From Okapia johnstoni (taxonomy: Eukaryota; Chordata; Mammalia; Artiodactyla; Giraffidae), in contig CM044322.1 of assembly GCA_024291935.2 (NCBI GenBank), positions 72,407,405 through 72,471,404 of the forward strand: a stretch of 64,000 nucleotides of DNA, given 5' to 3'. Position numbers and translations under genes: made by a program. The notes beneath the pieces were generated by a model. It worked only from the letters and a program-made list of their open reading frames with translations. It was not told where the DNA came from and made no database searches. Shown here piece by piece: positions 35,640 to 47,467 of the stretch. Each line of letters opens with the position of its first letter. Position 1 is the stretch's first letter.

Positions 35640-37360
35640 GCAGTCTGCCCCTCATGGACGGGGACAGCTCCAGGCAACAACAAGTGTGTAGAGAAATGTT
35701 GCCTAGACTGCCTAACTCAGGGAAAGTCCTTGAAGAGGCTCCTGTTTGTTCTGGCACATGGTTGGAGCTCCAGAACCTTCCAAGAGTGGCAGAGAGTAAT
35801 GGAGAGAGTCCTTCAGAGTCCCCCTGAAGGGACTATGGGTATCTACTCACTCTGAGTCCCACTCACCAAGACCAAGGAGGGTGGCTGAGGTCTTGGAGGA
35901 GGCTTTCTCTGCAAACAGGCCCACTGAGAATCAGATCTAGGCATTAGATACCACCTTGAGGAAGGAGGTTGGTTCTCAAAGATTCTGCCAGCCCAACTGA
36001 ATAAAAAGTCAAAATAGAAATAAAAGAAAATGAATCACACTTCTCATACATATTAGTTTGTGAATAGTGCTTTATAGAATTTAAATCATATTTATGTATA
36101 GATTTCACAAATTCCTTTTAAAAAACTAGGACTTTCTGAGAAAATATAAGACAAGTGGTCACTGTATTATAAATCTAAGTCTTTAGGTACCTTTTAGAAG
36201 AAGAATAAAAAATTATTCCAACCCCAGTCTCTTTAAAAAAAAAAAAAGACAGGAGAAAGAGGATCATTGTCGTGTTAGCAGTAATTTTCCAACCATTTCA
36301 CTGAAAAAAACAAAAACCACTCCCCCCCAAAAAAACTTCTGAATCTAGTCATTCATTCATCTGAGGTAAATATGGAAAAACTAGAAGTATTAGCAATGAA
36401 GAGTGAAGTTACCAGAACAGGGGCTGAGGATGGAAAGTGTTTTGCAATCTCGTAGCTGTTGCCACCTAGATTGGTGTAATGGGTCATGAACACAGTGTTT
36501 TGGTGCCTGCTGCTAAGGGGAACCCAGAGGAGGCTCCAGACACAAGCCACATTGGCCTTTATGTATTCAACGCCCCAACAGCCTTGATGTCTGGAACAGC
36601 TGCCTCACCAGCTCCTCTGAAGTGAGTCCTGTCCCCCCACCCCCACCCCTGCCCCCGACATTTTGTGAGGTGGAGCCATGGAACCTTGCCTTCTGCAATT
36701 TCCCCTGGGATGAGCTGTAACCATTAAGTTGGAAAATGCGCTTGCTGAGGAAGAGGGCCCTCTGACTGCCTGCTCACTGTCCTGCGACCTCTTGGAAGGC
36801 AGAAGAGGGCTTAGGCTGGCTTCAGGGGAGAGATTTACATGAAACATCGGGGAGCATTTACATTTCACCTACCCCAAAAACCATTGGCTGATGTCCCCCT
36901 GGAAAACTGGGGATTTACCTGTTTATCACAAGTCAGGTCAGAGTGCCTGCAAGCAGGTGGTGACTCGGTTAATGCCATCATTCAGTTCTGCATTTTTTCA
37001 AGCGTCTTCCACTTTCAAATATGCCCACAGATGTGGACTTGGGCATATATTTTTATTCTCCCAGTTCTCTAAATGGTGTTCTGTCCTCCAAAATCAGCTC
37101 TCATGAAGCCTTACCTAGATAAATTTTCTCCTACTCTGTGGAATATGAGACTGAGTCTAAAAGATCTGTCACTAGAGCAGAGAAATGAACAAGAGCAGAG
37201 AGGATGATATGCTACCCCAAGCCCTAGGGTCTCTCATCAAATCTAGGTATATTTCTGAACTCATGAGCCCACCTCCTCTGACCTTACCCACAGTGGGAAT
37301 GGATAACAGAAACACCTTGGGTCAAGGTCCTTTGTGCCTATCTCCCCAGATTCTTGTCTT
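35640..37360. other. Intergenic sequence; no gene
   Basis: A poly(A) run lies at 36235-36247 and an AT-rich block at 36000-36250. No family is recognised. Confidence 0.45.
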
Positions 37361-37364
37361 CTAG

Positions 37365-37435
37365 ATAAAGAACCAGGGGAGGGATTTAAACCCAGGTCTG
37401 ACTCCAGAATCCACAGTCTTAACTCCTAGACCCTA
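37365..37435 (-). repeat. MIR fragment
   Basis: GGATTTAAACCCAGGTCTGA, then TCCACAGTCTTAACTCCTAG, matches one end of reverse-complement MIR. Confidence 0.45.
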
Positions 37436-38374
37436 CCATCTCCTAGAGAGAATGCAGAGAGACGCATAACGTATATAAAGCTGGAAACAGCTGGCTAGTG
37501 CTTGAAAAGAGGGGAGGTGGAAAATCTATTTTAAAATTTTAGATAGCATCTTTTGTGAAAGGTTGAAAATTTCGTTGTTGAAAATTGTGATACTATTCCT
37601 ACATTTGACAAATACAGACCTGGCGGTCTGTGGAAAAGGGAAGTTGGAGTAAATGAATTGGAAGCTTTGGAATGCACCAATGCTTCCTCTAATTAAAGGC
37701 AGGAACTTGTTCCCTTCTTCCTCTTCTCAGTCCAGCTCCAATTCTAGGCTCTAATTCCCAGACCTTCTGATGAACAATGCTCCCCACCCTGTTCAACTCC
37801 AGCAAACTCTAGGCCTAACCCACTGGCTTCCGGGGAAATGGCAGGCATGGGCAGAGCCTGGGATGATTGCTCCAAGGAGAGCTGTCAGTGCTGCCCTGCC
37901 TCCAGAAGCAATGGAAGGAATGATACACAGAGAAGAGCCAAGCTGTAACTCAGGAAGAAAACTGGACTTCTGTCCAGTTGCTCAGTGGGTACTTGTCCAA
38001 AGATTTCATTCTGGAACCCTGAAAGAGTCTGAAGGGACTGGAGGGGAGGTGTCAGTAGACACTTTGGTAAAAATTGAGCTAGGATAACCAGCTGCCTGGC
38101 TTGAAACAGGAGCTGGAGGGCTATGCTCCTAAGGAGTGTTTTATGACAACTGGGATGAAGAAAGTTTTCTTGTTACAAGCCTTTAAAGTTCCAGAACATC
38201 ACTTTTGCCATTTTCTATTGGTCAAGCAAACCAGTAAGGCCAACCCAGATCTCAAAAAGAGGGGTAGTCAAGGTTTGTGGCCACCTTTAATCTACCACAC
38301 ACCCCCACTTTCCAGAAGAGTATGTGAGGCTCATAGGGTGACAGCTAACTGTTTCCAGGGAATGTAGTTTTTAG

Positions 38375-38872
38375 ACACTATATTGGTTTCCTAATTGCTG
38401 CTGTAACAAATTTCCATAAGCATAAGTGACTTAAAACAATCAATTTATTCTCTTACGCTTCTGGAGGCTGGAAATCTGAAATGTGTCTTATAGGTGAAAA
38501 TCAAGGTTTCAACAGAACTGAGTTACTTCTGGAGGCTCTAGGAGAGAATTTATTTCCTTGCCTTTTGCAGCTTTTAGAGGCTGCCTGCAGTCCTTGGCTG
38601 TGGCCCTATCGTTCACAGCAGGAACACACACTCAGAATCTGCTCTCATCACACCTCCTCTCTGACTTTGACCCTCTTGCCTCCTCCTCATAAGCACCTTT
38701 GTGATTAAATTGGGCCTACCTCAATAATGCAAGATGATCTTTCTATCTCAAGATCCTTAACTTAATTCCATTTGCAAGGTCCTGCTTGCCATGTAAGGTA
38801 ACATATACACAGGCTCTGAGGATTAGAATGTGGACATTGGGGGGGTCAATAATCTGTCTACTACAGATACGG
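38375..38872 (-). mobile_element. MLT1-type ERVL-MaLR LTR
   Basis: Plus-strand TATTGGTTTCCTAATTGCTG, ACTTAAAACAATCAATTTAT and CTTCTGGAGGCTGGAAATC at the low end are the reverse complement of an MLT1 3' end with its AATAAA. It runs through TTGTGATTAAATTGGGCCTA to GTCAATAATCTGTCTACTAC. Only LTR sequence is seen; no viral genes are present. Confidence 0.75.
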
Positions 38873-39534
38873 AGCCTGACCTAGAATATAGGCTCTCAGC
38901 TCATGAGGTGCTTTCTGCGATAGTAGGAGAGGGCTGTGTCAGTAACTCATTGCCTCGAATATATAGCATAACTGACCAACCTCCAAACTCAGGCTTTCAA
39001 CCTAGAAGTAGGTTTAGCTCACAGGCCTGTGAGATGCTGAATGGTTCTCATCTTCCCTGGTGCCATTCACATATTTGTAGGTCAGCTTTCTTGGCTGGGA
39101 CAGCTGAGACAAATCGATTTCTTTCTGCTTGTCTCAGATCCTCCATGGGCTAGCTCAGGTTTATTTTCACAGCAAGGGCCGAAGTGCAAGAGCCCCAGGA
39201 GAAACATGCAAGGGCCTTATAAAGCTTCCGCTAAACTCATGTTTACTGACAGCCTGTTGGTCAAGGCAAGCCATATGGTTAGGGTGAGGTCAGTGTAGGG
39301 AGGACACCTAAGATTTCACGCAAAGGATGTGTGTACAGAGAGTGGTGAATAATTAGGACTCTAAGTTAATTTCCCTCCTCCTGTGACATGGCTGTTTCAG
39401 TTCCAGGTGCCAGTGAACACAAAGTCCACCCATGAGCATTTGTTATGGGTTTGCAAGAGCCAGAGACGTGGTGGCTCTCTATTCTCCCAAGGTGGTTACA
39501 TCTGTATATTTATCCAATCCCATGAGTTTTCCCT

Positions 39535-39708
39535 GGGCTTCCCAGGAGACACAAGAAACACAGGTTTGGTTTCTGGATCAGGAAGATCCCTTGGAGTAGG
39601 AAATGGCAACCCACTCCAGTGTTCCTTGCCTGGAGAATTCCACGGATACAGGAGCTTGGAGGGCTACAGTCCATAGAGTCACAAAGAGTCAGATGTGGCT
39701 GAACATGC
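39535..39708 (+). mobile_element. Bov-tA SINE, internally deleted head
   Basis: GGGCTTCCCAGGAGACACAA shows that the tRNA-like head has lost about 35 bases. The body from AGGAAGATCCC to GTCAGATGTGGCTGAACATG is intact. Confidence 0.85.
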
Positions 39709-39784
39709 ACAAGCTTTCCTTAACAGATGAACTGGAACTCCTCCCAGTGAGAGGTAGGTTTTATGTTCCTTTTCCTCTCTAATC

Positions 39785-40235
39785 AGCAGGGTCCTGGGAT
39801 TGCCTTGAACAGCAGAAATGATGCCATGTGACTTCCAAAGTTTAGGTCACAAAAATCTTCAGCTTCTGCCTGGCTCCCTCTATCTCAAAAATGTTCAGCT
39901 TTGGAACCTCATAGCTATGTTCATGAGCTCAGGTCGCATTAAAACTTCCCCTTGAAGAGGAATCAAGCCTTTCCCCCAGTAGCCAGCACTGACTGGTCAG
40001 TCATGTGAATAGGCAACCTTGGAGGTAGGTTCTCCAGACCTAATCACTCTTTTAGAAACTGTAGCCTTGGCTGACATTTTGACCACAACTTCATGAGAGC
40101 TGAATCAGAACTATCCAGCCAAGCCATTCTCAGATTCCTGATCCACAGAAACCATGAATGGTAATAAATGATTATTACCATTTTAAGTCACTAATATTTG
40201 AGATAATTTGTTATGCAGCATTAGCTAATACTACA
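39785..40235 (+). mobile_element. MLT1-type ERVL-MaLR LTR
   Basis: GTCCTGGGATTGCCTTGAAC, CAGCTTCTGCCTGGCTCCCT, TTGGCTGACATTTTGACCAC and TAATAAATGATTATTACC run in MLT1 sense order, ending AGCATTAGCTAATACTACA. No coding sequence. Confidence 0.7.
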
Positions 40236-40349
40236 GACCTATTCATGAGGCTTAAGAGAGAGTGAGAATAAACATGGTCTGAGACTTTAAGGACCCTATG
40301 GTCTCCAGGTGACCAATCAGACACTAATGGAATCAATAATAATGTATGT

Positions 40350-40715
40350 CTTAGGCCATTGGGCTGCTACAACAGAATACTATGGATTGGGTAGCTCATA
40401 AACAACAAGAATTTATTTCTCATCCTTCTGGAGGCTGGGAAATCCAAAAGTAGGTTACCTGCATATTTGGTATCTGATAAAAGCTCACTTCCTGACTCAC
40501 AAAGTGCTATCTCCTCACTGCATCCTCACATGGAAGAAGGGGCCAGGGAGCCCTCTGGGGTTCCCTTTACAGAAGCACTAATCTGTTCATGAGGGCTCTA
40601 TCCTTGTGACCTGATCATTGTCCAGATGCCCCACCTCCAAATACCATCACATGGGCAATTAGGATTTCAACACATGAATTTCAAAGAGAGTCACAGACTT
40701 TCATTCTATAGCAAT
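40350..40715 (-). mobile_element. MLT1-type ERVL-MaLR LTR
   Basis: GGGCTGCTACAACAGAATAC, GAATTTATTTCTCATCCTTC and CTGGAGGCTGGGAAATCC, then CCACCTCCAAATACCATCAC and GGATTTCAACACATGAATTT, follow the reverse complement of an MLT1A-like LTR. Confidence 0.75.
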
Positions 40716-40773
40716 AGAGGAAGTATCCTAAATAGGATATATTTAGGTTGCTAAGAGGAAGGGTGGGTCAGAG

Positions 40774-40900
40774 ATATGGTGACCATATGTTCCTCAACTC
40801 AAAATTGGGACAATTGTCTAATGGTATCCCATGGTAGCTTTGAACTGCAACAGAATATTTAGATCAAGACTGACCAGAATAGTCAGGTTGGTATGGTCAC
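40774..40900. repeat. Short inverted-repeat unit
   Basis: A perfect 15-bp palindrome ATATGGTGACCATAT (40774-40788) starts the unit. GTGACCATA at 40779-40787 pairs with TATGGTCAC at 40892-40900. It may be a small DNA-transposon remnant; no family is assigned. Confidence 0.4.
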
Positions 40901-40904
40901 TTTG

Positions 40905-41840
40905 TCCAGAAATTGTCCTGCCCAGTTGGGGCTTGGTGTGACCTGTAAGGGCTATCTGTGGTGACAGCTACTGTGATGGTGAAAAAGTGATGATTGCATG
41001 AATATTTCCAGGCTTCACCCTCTCCTCTGGCTGGGAGAGAGGGCTTTGCTCAGTCGTCTTCCCATCACGTCTCTCCAGTGGGGGTCTGTGTGATTTGGGC
41101 TTTTGTGTTGCAGAATCAGGAGAGAAGTGAAGAGGAGAAGGGATGTGCCTAGAGCTGGAAGAGAAGTTTAGGAGGCAAGAATTTTGGAAAGGAGCACTAC
41201 AGGATCAGATTTGGTATACAGAGAAATAAACGGGAGAGGAAAAACAGGGTTTTGAGAAATACTGTTTTGATCCTTCTCATAGGATTCTCAAGAACTTGAG
41301 TTATTTTGAAACATTTTTTTTTTGGTTGTCAGATTGAGTTTATTTGGCAAATGCTTTGAGAATGGACCGTGTGGGTAATGGCTCTCTGGGGGCTGTGCTG
41401 TGATTTCACAGCAGACGGAGAGTGGGGTGTGGTATGTGTACGCTTCTATGTGTAAGGAGATGGCTGGATCAGCAACTGTGAGGGGAAGCAACTGAAAGCC
41501 AGAGAAACGTTTATCTGCTCCATGCTCGGGGTCTGTGTGATTTAGGGCCTGGAGAATTTAGGCTGCCCTAGGCCCAGCCGTGTCCAGATATGTGACTCAA
41601 GGCTTTTCGAGTTTGTGGCATCACCGACTACTCTGGAGCAGCTCTGGCAGAGGACGAGAAAGGAGGGCTTGGCCGGAGCTTCACTGTCTGTCTCTCAAAA
41701 CAGAAGATGCTGGGCTGTGGGGAGAAGCAGGAGCTTTGCAGGGCCCTCAACGAGGAACTCAGAAGTAAAGATGGGGAAAAGCTGTCCTGAGAGTAAGGGT
41801 GTGTATGTGAAGATCTCCCTCAATTTTCTGAAATTTCTTA
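40905..41840. other. Intergenic sequence; nothing recognised
   Basis: It has a T-run at 41315-41324 and no coding or repeat family signal. Confidence 0.4.
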
Positions 41841-41844
41841 GGGG

Positions 41845-41960
41845 ATTGTGAGTTCCCCAAGGGCAAGGGCTGTTTTTTTTTCATGTTTGTTTCTCAGATT
41901 TAACACTATGCTTGACAGTTTTTAATTGCTCCATAAATAATATTAGAGGGAGGAAGGGAA
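41845..41960 (+). mobile_element. L2-like LINE 3' fragment
   Basis: GAGTTCCCCAAGGGCAAGGG, then ACACTATGCTTGACAG and TTGCTCCATAAATAAT, follows the L2 3' end order. Confidence 0.4.
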
Positions 41961-42036
41961 GGAAGATTGGTTGATTCTGGGACTTCCCTTCAAAATTAGT
42001 TGGCTACCTAATTAAGACATGACATTGTTCTCATTG

Positions 42037-42071
42037 GGCTTCCCTGATAGCTCAGTTGGTAAAGAATCCAG
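42037..42071 (+). mobile_element. Head-only Bov-tA SINE fragment with perfect target-site duplications
   Basis: Thirty-five bases starting GGCTTCCCTGATAGCTCAGT match only the first part of the Bov-tA tRNA-like head. They are flanked by identical 12-mers TTGTTCTCATTG at 42025-42036 and 42072-42083. The insert lacks the SINE body and tail. Confidence 0.88.
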
Positions 42072-42084
42072 TTGTTCTCATTGA

Positions 42085-43800
42085 AATCTAATTTCTCCTG
42101 GAGGCAGAGCTGGAGTAGAAGACCCTGATTTCAGTCCTAAGTGTTCAGAGTTCTAGAGTTCCTTTTTTCTGCTGTTGATCCAGCCATGCCTCTTCTCACA
42201 GTGAAGACAGAATGATAGGGAAGCCATTCGCAATCTGCCAGGGCACCGTGGAGCTGCGAACTATGTCGCGGAAATTCCTTACAGAAGTTTCAGTCTCTTG
42301 TCAGAGACTGGCTGAAATGAGAGTTGAATGATGTGTGCCTGAAAGGCCCTGACACAAACTCTAGCAGATGGGTCTCAGGGCACTCAGCTCTCTGTTTCTC
42401 TGGTGGAAAACTCAGTCCTGTTCACTGACTGACCTGACTGCTGCTTACACTCTATCTCTTCAAGCTGCCCTCTTGCACCTTCTCTCTCCTCTCTGGCCTC
42501 GCTTCCTTCCAATGTCTTCCAGTCTTGGTCAGTCTTGGGCCCTGACCCTATTTTCCTGCAGCATTTCTCTGGCTAGCTCTTCTCAGTCTTTTTGGTAGGA
42601 CTGCGGTGGTGTGGCTCCCAGGAGGCTCACGGTCGGCAGATGAGGGACCAGCACAAAGCCATGGAGACAGGATTGTCTGCTCCACGGCTTCAGGAAGGCT
42701 AACGCCCATCTTTCCAGTGGCTGCACACAGCATATTGGGGGGGGGGGGAATTAAAACTTAAAACGAGGTACACCAACCTTTCACAGGACTCCAGGGCTCT
42801 GTCTCAGCCCAGAGAACCCCTCCTCCCCCAGCCTTTGGCCTCACCTCAGTTGCCATCCTCTCTGACTGCCGTTCAGCCTCTGCTGAGATGAGGATGGCAA
42901 GCTGAAGGTTAGCCTCGGTTCCTTGTCTCATCTTCCCAACCCTTAAAGGTGGGGGTCTCACACAGGGTGCCCCAGCCCTGCTGTGGGCATTTGGAACGAC
43001 CTCTGAGGAGACTGTTTTAAAGATTGCATTGGGAAGTGTGCACAAGCAGGTGGTGGGTCTGTGCCTGATTCAGAGGAAGACAGTACCGGGTGGGGTCAGC
43101 CTCTCCTGACAATGAATTTGCACACTGTCAGGAACGTTCCCAGAGAGCCCAGGTGAGTGGCCAGAGGTCAGAGTGGAGGAAACTCAGGAGCCGCAGCCAC
43201 GGCTTGCCCCCATCCAAGTGAGCCTTCTCCGCTGGTGACACACGAGCCCTCAGGAAGCAGGAGAGCCGGCCTGCCTTCTGTCCACCGCGGGGCGCCCGTG
43301 TGCTGCGAGTAGGCCTGGAGGAGCTGCCAGCGTGGCCGGTCCAGGCTGAGGTGGCTGTGGCTGGGGCGGAGCTGCTCCGAGCCGCCCTGGCAGGCCCTTG
43401 TGGCATTCCAGAGAGCACAGGACAGAGAAACCCCGCTCGGCGGACGCATCTGGACTGGCACCCAGCCCAGGCGTTGTCTCTGTCCTCTGTCCTCTTTCTG
43501 TGTCCTGGGACCAAAGGTTCAGCTGGAGCTTCCATCTTTCTTTTCTGCACAGGGGCGGCATTGGAACTGAGGAGGACAGGGAAATGGGTGGGTGTCAGCC
43601 AGGGGAACTTTCCACTTTGCTTCAGGCTGTTGGAAAGTCAGCTATCTCCAAATTGTGGGCTGAGCACTCCAAGCGCCCAGCGCTGTACCAGCCACCCTCA
43701 GAGTACAGAGATGAGGAGGCCTGGTCTCTGCCGTAAGCTGCTGTCTGTCTGGGAGGGAGGGGACTGTTCACAGAACCATCCTTGACAGCCTCATTGGCTG
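42085..43800. other. Intergenic sequence; no gene supported
   Basis: It is GC-rich around 43200-43500, with several overlapping open frames on both strands and none with a recognisable domain. A poly-G run lies near 42738. Confidence 0.45.
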
Positions 43801-43807
43801 ATACCTG

Positions 43808-43970
43808 CATACGTGTTCAGTCGTGTCTGCCTCTTTGCGACTCAATGGACTGTGCCCGACAGGATCCTCTGTCTATGGAATTTTCCAGGCAAGAATACTG
43901 GAGTGGGTTGCCATTTCCTCCTCCAGGAGATCTTCCCAGCCCAGGAATTGAACCCATGTCTCTTGAGGCT
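43808..43970 (-). mobile_element. Bov-tA SINE, partial
   Basis: GTGTTCAGTCGTGTCTGCCT through AGGAATTGAACCCATGTCTC is the reverse complement of the Bov-tA body and half the head. Confidence 0.88.
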
Positions 43971-44069
43971 GTGTGCCTGGAGGAGATCAAAAGAGGAGAT
44001 ATCACCAAAGTTTCCAAACAGCTGAACTCCACAGACTGCACAAGGATAGGAAACATATCTGCTTGCTCA

Positions 44070-44145
44070 TGGCCAGTGCCTAGCACAGTGTCTGGCCCAC
44101 TGGAGTAGCTTAATGTACATTTGTTGAATGAATGAATGAATGAAA
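44070..44145 (+). mobile_element. L2/MIR-type 3' tail with (GAAT)n
   Basis: GTGCCTAGCACAGTGTCTGG, then CATTTGTTGAATGAATGAAT, is the typical tail of these elements. L2-like antisense text (GAAGGCTTCCTGGATTAAAG) follows to about 44230. Confidence 0.5.
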
Positions 44146-44597
44146 TGAGGTAGTCAAAGAAGGCTTCCTGGATTAAAGGGAATCTGAACAGGGCCTTGGA
44201 GGATGGGCAGGATTTGACCAGGCCAAGCTTAAAGGAAGTGTATCCTAGGCACCTGGGAGCCTTGTGAAGAGAGGCAGGAAAGGAAAACGGCCATAGAAGA
44301 GCTGTTCTAGACAAGGGAGGAGGCACAGCTTCCCTGTTACTCTCAGGATAAAGGGGAGGCCTGCAGCATCTCTTCTGAGCCCCTCTGAAGCTGGCTTTGC
44401 CTTCCACTTCAGTACTATCTCTACCCTCCAGGCAACTCAAGTATTTACTTGCAATCCTTGGAACAAGACTCTTATTCTCTCTCCTCCAGGCCTGTAAACA
44501 TTCTCACCCCTCTGGCAGGAAGACCCTGTTCCTCTACCTCTACATCAGCTGTCTTTTCCTCCCAAGGTCTTCCCTTCCTTAGTCAGGTTGGTCAGCC

Positions 44598-45170
44598 TGT
44601 TACTGATCAAGGTTCTTGGCTTTCTTAATCAATAGAAATTGATCAGAGTCCTGATAAGAAATTCAAGCCAGGCTTTATTGGGCCCCCTGGTGCAGCAAAG
44701 TGGGAAACAAAAACAAACAGTAGTTTCCCTTGCTTGCTCATTTTCTGGAGGCAGAAGGGGAGGCAGACTATAGTCCCTTATGTTTCTTTGTGTTTTGTGG
44801 TTCAAGGAGAAATTTATCTAGGCACAAGCATGGAGGCATTTCAGCTAGGGGTTCTAGGACCAGCCTAAGTTCTGAGTGTGGCCACACTGCCCCACACTTG
44901 CCTCTGTCACCAGCCCTGGCCAAGTTGTCCCAGATTCCCCAGAGACTGCCAATCATAGTCAGACAATCGACTACAACTTCAGCAAACTGGGTGCCAATGT
45001 CAGAGTTGGCCAGCATCTAAGAGGCTGACAAAATGAGAAGGTGTGGTCCCAAAGACGCTTGACCTTGGCTTATATAAGTCTGTAAGTGGAAGAGGCTGGG
45101 CTGAAACAAGCATGACTTACCAAGCTTTTCCATAAAGCCAAGTGTGATTTCTGATCACACTGGTGGATGT
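44598..45170 (-). mobile_element. Ruminant endogenous retrovirus LTR (probably solo)
   Basis: On the minus strand a TATATAA box (45076-45070) lies about 390 bases upstream of an AATAAA (44679-44674) in a CAATAAAGCCTGGCTTGAAT context. The 3' edge ends in CAGTAACA at 44598 (TG on plus), as in BTLTR1-like bovine LTRs I remember. The 5' edge is not sharp. No gag, pol or env sequence is seen on either side, so I read it as a solo LTR. Confidence 0.65.
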
Positions 45171-45184
45171 GGATTTCCCATTAG

Positions 45185-45305
45185 CCCGTATAGCTCCTTG
45201 GACCTTGAGATCAAGTCTCATTCTCCTTTGTATCACCAACTAAGCACTACACCAGGCACATTGTAGGCTTAATACTTAATTGTTTACTTATTTGGTTAAT
45301 TAATT
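45185..45305 (+). mobile_element. L2-like fragment
   Basis: AGCTCCTTGGACCTTGAGAT, TCCTTTGTATCACCAACTAA and CAGGCACATTGTAGGCTTAA follow the L2 3' end. Confidence 0.45.
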
Positions 45306-45309
45306 GGTC

Positions 45310-47305
45310 ATACCCACTTAGAGAAGGTGTCATCATAATTTTCTGTCTCTGCCCTCAGTCTTGAATTCCTCAATCTTAATTCCTCCTTCTGCAGGAAGGG
45401 GTACTCACCCCTAGAGAATATGCCCAGAATAGAATATAATACCAGAAGTAGAAATAAGAAGGCTACCATAGTAGGTGAAAGCAGATTACCAACTAAACAT
45501 TATATGCTTAGAGATAGTAAAGGTCCTCTAAAGAGACACTTAGCCCAAGCTTTCACTTTTTACGATGAGAAATCGAGACTAGGATATGGAAATAATTTGT
45601 TAAGGTCACAAGACATCTCTTGCACATCAGATCCAGATATTTGACCTTGGACTTTGAGGTTCACTGTTCCTTCCACTGTAGCAGACCACCACTAAGCCTC
45701 TTCCTACTGCCTTTTCCGTGGAAAGATTATGGGCATGTGTGCCAGTCATGAGTTCAAATCCTGATTCTGCTACTTAACTGTCATTAGACCTCGTATGATA
45801 TACAGATTATTCCCTTGTGAGAGAGAGATCTAGCCCCTGTATGAGGGCCAGTATCTGAATTTAGTGATAGAGTGTCAGCAGAGAGCCGACGCTGTGGCTC
45901 TCAATTAACGTCCTGCTCTCCTTCTTCCCAGCTCATGCTTCTCTGTCCTTTCCCTGGTTCTGAGGAACTTGTAAAGTCTACTTAGAAGTGCTTCTGGAGG
46001 TCCCTAAGCCCATTTGCCTCCCTGGATTCAGGATCCATCCCTCCTTCCAGCTTCTAAGGAAGACATGACAGTGGATAAAGGTGGGTGGGTCGCATCCTGA
46101 GAGCTGGGATCTAACAGAATCCTTGCTGAAGTTTAGCCGTGAAGCTATCTTCTCTATCTTGCCGTCCAGGAGGATGCGAAAAGCTCCAATTTTTGGTTGT
46201 TTTTTCAGCTTCCTCTTTCCTTTTTCTACTCTGTGTGTTTATTTTTCCTTCACTGTCCTAATTCAGCATCCTTTCCTCCCTCTCCAAGCCTCCAGGAGCC
46301 GCCTCCACCCCTTCTCTCATCCTCCCCGTCCTGTGATTTGTCTACAGATGACAGCTGAGCAATGTCCCCTGGACACAGCCCCACTGGACCCAGATGTCTT
46401 CCCAGCCACACTCGGTGCTGCCCACCACACCGCAGCTTCCGAGGCAGCCTGTCTGGGGCAGATGGAAACACAGCAGCCGAACTGAGCCTGCAGGCTGGGC
46501 CTGGCAGCTGTCTCTGTCAGCCGTCTGCTTGAGGAGAAACAGGGCTCAAGGCTGCCTTCCTGGCTGCTCTGACAAACTGCCCGAGGTCCCCAGGGCCTCT
46601 GCCAGGGCCTCTGCCTGGGCACCCACAAGATGGGTGCTACTAGCTCTTCTTGCCCCAGGCCCTCTTCCTGGGCTGCACTGAACCCTTGCCAGAGAATTTC
46701 AGGGCAGGCTAAAGCAATCTGCAGGGAAAACAAACCCTGTGCCCAGCAAGGCAGGATGGGCCAAAAGGTTTCAGTTTAATCCAAAAGCTCAGAGCACAGA
46801 CCAAACCTCTAAGTTTGGAGGTAATTTTGGTTGTTGTTTTAAGGACAGCCTGTCTTTCCTTGTGTTGACTGCCTCCTTGCTTCTTTTTGCCTCACTCTCT
46901 CCTCTCCACTCCTGACACCGAGAAAGGTCAGGAATGGAGGACAGGCAGGTAGGGCCAGAAGGGAAGTAATTTCACTGTCTGGTAGTGTTCTTGACCTTCA
47001 GTCTCACTAGAAGACCTCATTGATATTCCACGGCTGGCCAACCTGGGGAATGGCATGACCTTGTGTTCAGGGAGCATGGTCCAACTTTATCAAAGCATCT
47101 TCATTTCCATTCATCAATTTTAGTCCCCTAGCAGCCCTGGATAGGGTGTAAGGTGAGAGACAGGTCTCACAGGTCACAGAGGTCAGCTGTGTCCACACTT
47201 AACTCCCTCCTAGCCATTGGCATCTTTAACCATCCCTTTAGAGAACATGTCTTTTGTGGATCCAGAGACAAACTTCCTGAAGCTTGCACACACTGGCCTC
47301 ACACT
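45310..47305. other. Intergenic sequence; only a MIR scrap recognised
   Basis: A diverged MIR core is visible at 45735-45810 (GTTCAAATCCTGATTCTGCT). Nothing else is supported. Confidence 0.45.
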
Positions 47306-47309
47306 GAGG

Positions 47310-47466
47310 TTCTTGAGAGCATGGACTCTGGTTCAAAATCTGACTCTGCTCTGAGTGACTGGGAAGCCTTGGGCAAGTTACTTAGCCCCTCTGTATCTCA
47401 GTCTCCTTGTCTGTAACACAGTGGTAATATTGTACCTAACTCACAGGGCTCTTATGAGGACTTTTT
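47310..47466 (+). repeat. MIR fragment abutting BovB
   Basis: AAAATCTGACTCTGCTCTGA, TTGGGCAAGTTACTTAGCCC and GGGCTCTTATGAGGA follow MIR in sense. The BovB begins directly after it. Confidence 0.7.
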
Positions 47467-47467
47467 A

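Noticed and set aside
43817..44440. A 207-residue minus-strand open frame
   Set aside because: Its C-terminal part is translated Bov-tA SINE and the rest is L2-like antisense text.
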